A DNA stretch of 5,538 bases, from contig CAMNDS010000063.1 in NCBI GenBank assembly GCA_946535695.1, forward strand, positions 1-5,538. The letters run 5' to 3'. Numbering within the stretch: position 1 is the first letter of the stretch; each line of letters starts with the position of its first letter. The stretch comes from an uncultured Clostridia bacterium (GTDB lineage: Bacteria; Bacillota; Clostridia; Oscillospirales; Acutalibacteraceae). Made by a program: the position numbers and the translations under genes. Below the pieces are notes generated by a model. It was not told where the DNA came from and did not search any database. It worked only from the letters and a program-made list of their open reading frames with translations. Below are positions 3,965-5,538 of the stretch, piece by piece.

Positions 3965-5538
3965 ATGGATGCAAAAAGTGTTTACAAACTTTGGCGCGAA
4001 AAAGTAAAAAACGATGACTTGAAGTCGGAGCTTTTAAAAATTTCGCTCGATGACGATGAAATTGCCGAAAGATTCGGCAAAAAGTTAAGTTTCGGAACTG
4101 CCGGTGTTCGTGGATTGATTGGTGTAGGGACTAATAGGATGAATTTTGTAACTGTCGCAGGCATTTCGCAAGCATTTTCACTTTATCTAAAAAGAAAATT
4201 TGAGCTACCAAAGGTTGTAATATCTTACGATACAAGAAAATTCTCATGCGAATTTGCTAAAATTTCTGCTGAAGTTCTGGCGTCGAATGGTATTAATGTT
4301 TACTTTTTTGAAACACCGCAACCGATTGGACTTCTTTCGTTTGCGATAACTAATCTTATGTGTTCGGGGGGGGTTATGATTACTGCAAGCCATAATCCTC
4401 CCGAGTATAATGGATATAAAGTTTATAATTCTTTGGGTGCTCAACCTATTGATACTAGTGAGATTTCAGATATTTTTAATAGATTAGATTTTTTTGATTT
4501 AAAAAAGATTGATTTTAGAAAATGTTTAAAATTAAAAAAAATTAAAATTATTAATAAAGACATTAAATTAGGATATATAAGAAAAATAAAATCTAAAATT
4601 AATTTTGAAAATATTAATAATATTGATATTACTTATTCTCCTCTTAATGGCTGCGCTCTTGACTTATTTAAAAGTTTTTTTAAAAATGTACACGTTGTTG
4701 AGCAGCAAAAAAATCCAGATTTTTTATTCGCAACTTGTTCTCCTCCAGATCCGCAAAAGGTGAATTCTTTTAACTTGGCAGTAAAATTGGCAAAAAAAAA
4801 TGATTCTGATGTTGTAATACTTAATGACCCAGATGGGGATAGAGTAGGGATTGCGTTAAGGTATCAAAATGGTTACAAAATTTTATCCGGAATTGAGATT
4901 GCAGCTCTTTTGGTTAACTATTTTGCACATAAAAGTGATATTTCAAACAAAATTTTAATCAAAAGTGTTGTTACAGGTGGTTTATCAGAAGTTATTGCAG
5001 ATTTTTACGGTGCAAAATGTATAAATACTTTGTCGGGATTTAAATATATTTCCAATTATATGAATAAGCTTGAAATTGATGGCAAGATTAATCTATTTTT
5101 TATGGGTTTTGAAGAAAGTAACGGATTTTTACCAAATAGTGATATTAACGTTCGTGATAAAGATGGTGTGATGACAGCGATATATTTTTGCGAAATGATA
5201 TCATATTATAAAAAATTAAATATTAATTGTATAGATATTTTGAATAATTTATATAAAAAATTCGGATATTATATGCAAAAAAGTATATCATTTGTTGAAA
5301 AAAACACCATAAAAATTAAAGAAATGATATTAAAATTTAAAAATTATTTTATTTTAAATAGAAATAATGTTGTTGCCTTGAGCGATTATTTAATGTCTGA
5401 AAAAATCAATTTTGGACTTAATAAAATTTTAAAATTAGATTTACCAAAGTGCGATATGATAGGTATTGAGTTTGAGGATGATAATAAACTATTTATAAAA
5501 GCCTCGGGTACCGAGCCATTGATAAAATTTTATATACT
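3965..5538 (+). CDS. Phosphoglucomutase/phosphomannomutase, PgcA type (3' end beyond window)
   Basis: This is a member of the alpha-D-phosphohexomutase superfamily. It interconverts hexose 1- and 6-phosphates (glucose and/or mannose) through a phosphoserine enzyme and supplies sugar-1-phosphate for nucleotide sugars, cell wall and glycogen. All four domain signatures are present: FGTAGVRG (43-50), the phosphoserine loop TASHNP (140-145, Ser142), the metal loop DPDGDR (288-293), the sugar-binding FEESNG (382-387), and the phosphate-binding SGTEP (514-518). SGTEP is preceded by Lys-Ala where Arg-Pro is usual. 524 codons are visible, and only some tens of residues should be missing. Layout and the GTEPLIKFY ending fit the PgcA/PGM2-like branch, so glucose phosphate is the more likely substrate. 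The gene starts 15 bases after rplA with a weak ribosome binding site (GGA at 3955-3957). A G8 run (4366-4373) is in frame. GC content falls sharply after about position 4455. Confidence 0.9.
   Translation, partial: MDAKSVYKLWREKVKNDDLKSELLKISLDDDEIAERFGKKLSFGTAGVRGLIGVGTNRMNFVTVAGISQAFSLYLKRKFELPKVVISYDTRKFSCEFAKISAEVLASNGINVYFFETPQPIGLLSFAITNLMCSGGVMITASHNPPEYNGYKVYNSLGAQPIDTSEISDIFNRLDFFDLKKIDFRKCLKLKKIKIINKDIKLGYIRKIKSKINFENINNIDITYSPLNGCALDLFKSFFKNVHVVEQQKNPDFLFATCSPPDPQKVNSFNLAVKLAKKNDSDVVILNDPDGDRVGIALRYQNGYKILSGIEIAALLVNYFAHKSDISNKILIKSVVTGGLSEVIADFYGAKCINTLSGFKYISNYMNKLEIDGKINLFFMGFEESNGFLPNSDINVRDKDGVMTAIYFCEMISYYKKLNINCIDILNNLYKKFGYYMQKSISFVEKNTIKIKEMILKFKNYFILNRNNVVALSDYLMSEKINFGLNKILKLDLPKCDMIGIEFEDDNKLFIKASGTEPLIKFYI
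4366..4373 (+). repeat. G8 homopolymer within the phosphohexomutase gene
   Basis: Eight consecutive G encode the Ser-Gly-Gly-Val just before the catalytic TASHNP loop. In this sequence the frame is intact across the tract. Addition or loss of one base would disrupt everything from the active-site serine onward. Synonymous GGA/GGT codons would avoid the run, and long G runs are unexpected in such AT-rich DNA. Confidence 0.75.

Noticed and set aside
4366..4373. Frameshift in the phosphohexomutase at the G8 run
   Set aside because: Translation across the tract gives CSGGVMITASHNPPEYNGYK in one frame, so the gene is intact here.
1..5538. CRISPR array, insertion sequence, tRNA or rRNA, defence or toxin-antitoxin genes
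   Set aside because: No regularly spaced repeats, transposase motifs, terminal inverted repeats or cloverleaf sequences were seen on either strand.

Overview
The window is from a low-GC bacterium and has the layout of a Firmicutes/Clostridia chromosome. The evidence is a core rpmG-secE-nusG-rplK-rplA block, strong AAAGGAG-type ribosome binding sites, sigma-A-like TTGACA/TATAAT promoters with 17-bp spacers, and a clostridial-type class II aldolase of about 317 residues. Very AT-rich stretches (under 10% GC in places) and an interrupted gene at the left edge would suit a host-associated, genome-reducing lineage. That last point is inference; the species cannot be named from the sequence.

Layout. 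Positions 1-397 (minus strand) hold the 5' part of an unrecognised protein with a signal-peptide-like N-terminus. It has an excellent promoter and ribosome binding site, but its frame is broken at a run of seven G. Positions 398-722 are a divergent regulatory region of 325 bp. It contains the minus-strand promoter, A/T tracts, a compact palindrome/hairpin cluster and the fba promoter. Positions 723-1676 encode class II fructose-bisphosphate aldolase. A second promoter overlaps the aldolase stop codon and drives rpmG (L33), secE, nusG, rplK (L11) and rplA (L1). The last 1.57 kb (3965 to the edge) is a phosphoglucomutase/phosphomannomutase of the PgcA type, cut by the window just after its phosphate-binding SGTEP motif.

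How it fits together. The middle block is the usual translation/secretion/transcription-elongation operon. The 153-bp rplK-rplA gap is the only sizeable gap inside it. It carries a segment resembling the L1-binding part of 23S rRNA, so L1 probably regulates its own synthesis there. The rplJ-rplL pair that normally follows rplA is absent and replaced by the sugar-phosphate mutase. The two flanking enzymes, aldolase and phosphohexomutase, are both central sugar metabolism.

No defence system, mobile element, CRISPR array, tRNA or rRNA was seen. The items most worth checking are the G7-interrupted secreted-type gene, the L1-site mimic before rplA, the loss of rplJL synteny, and unusual residues in NusG and L11.
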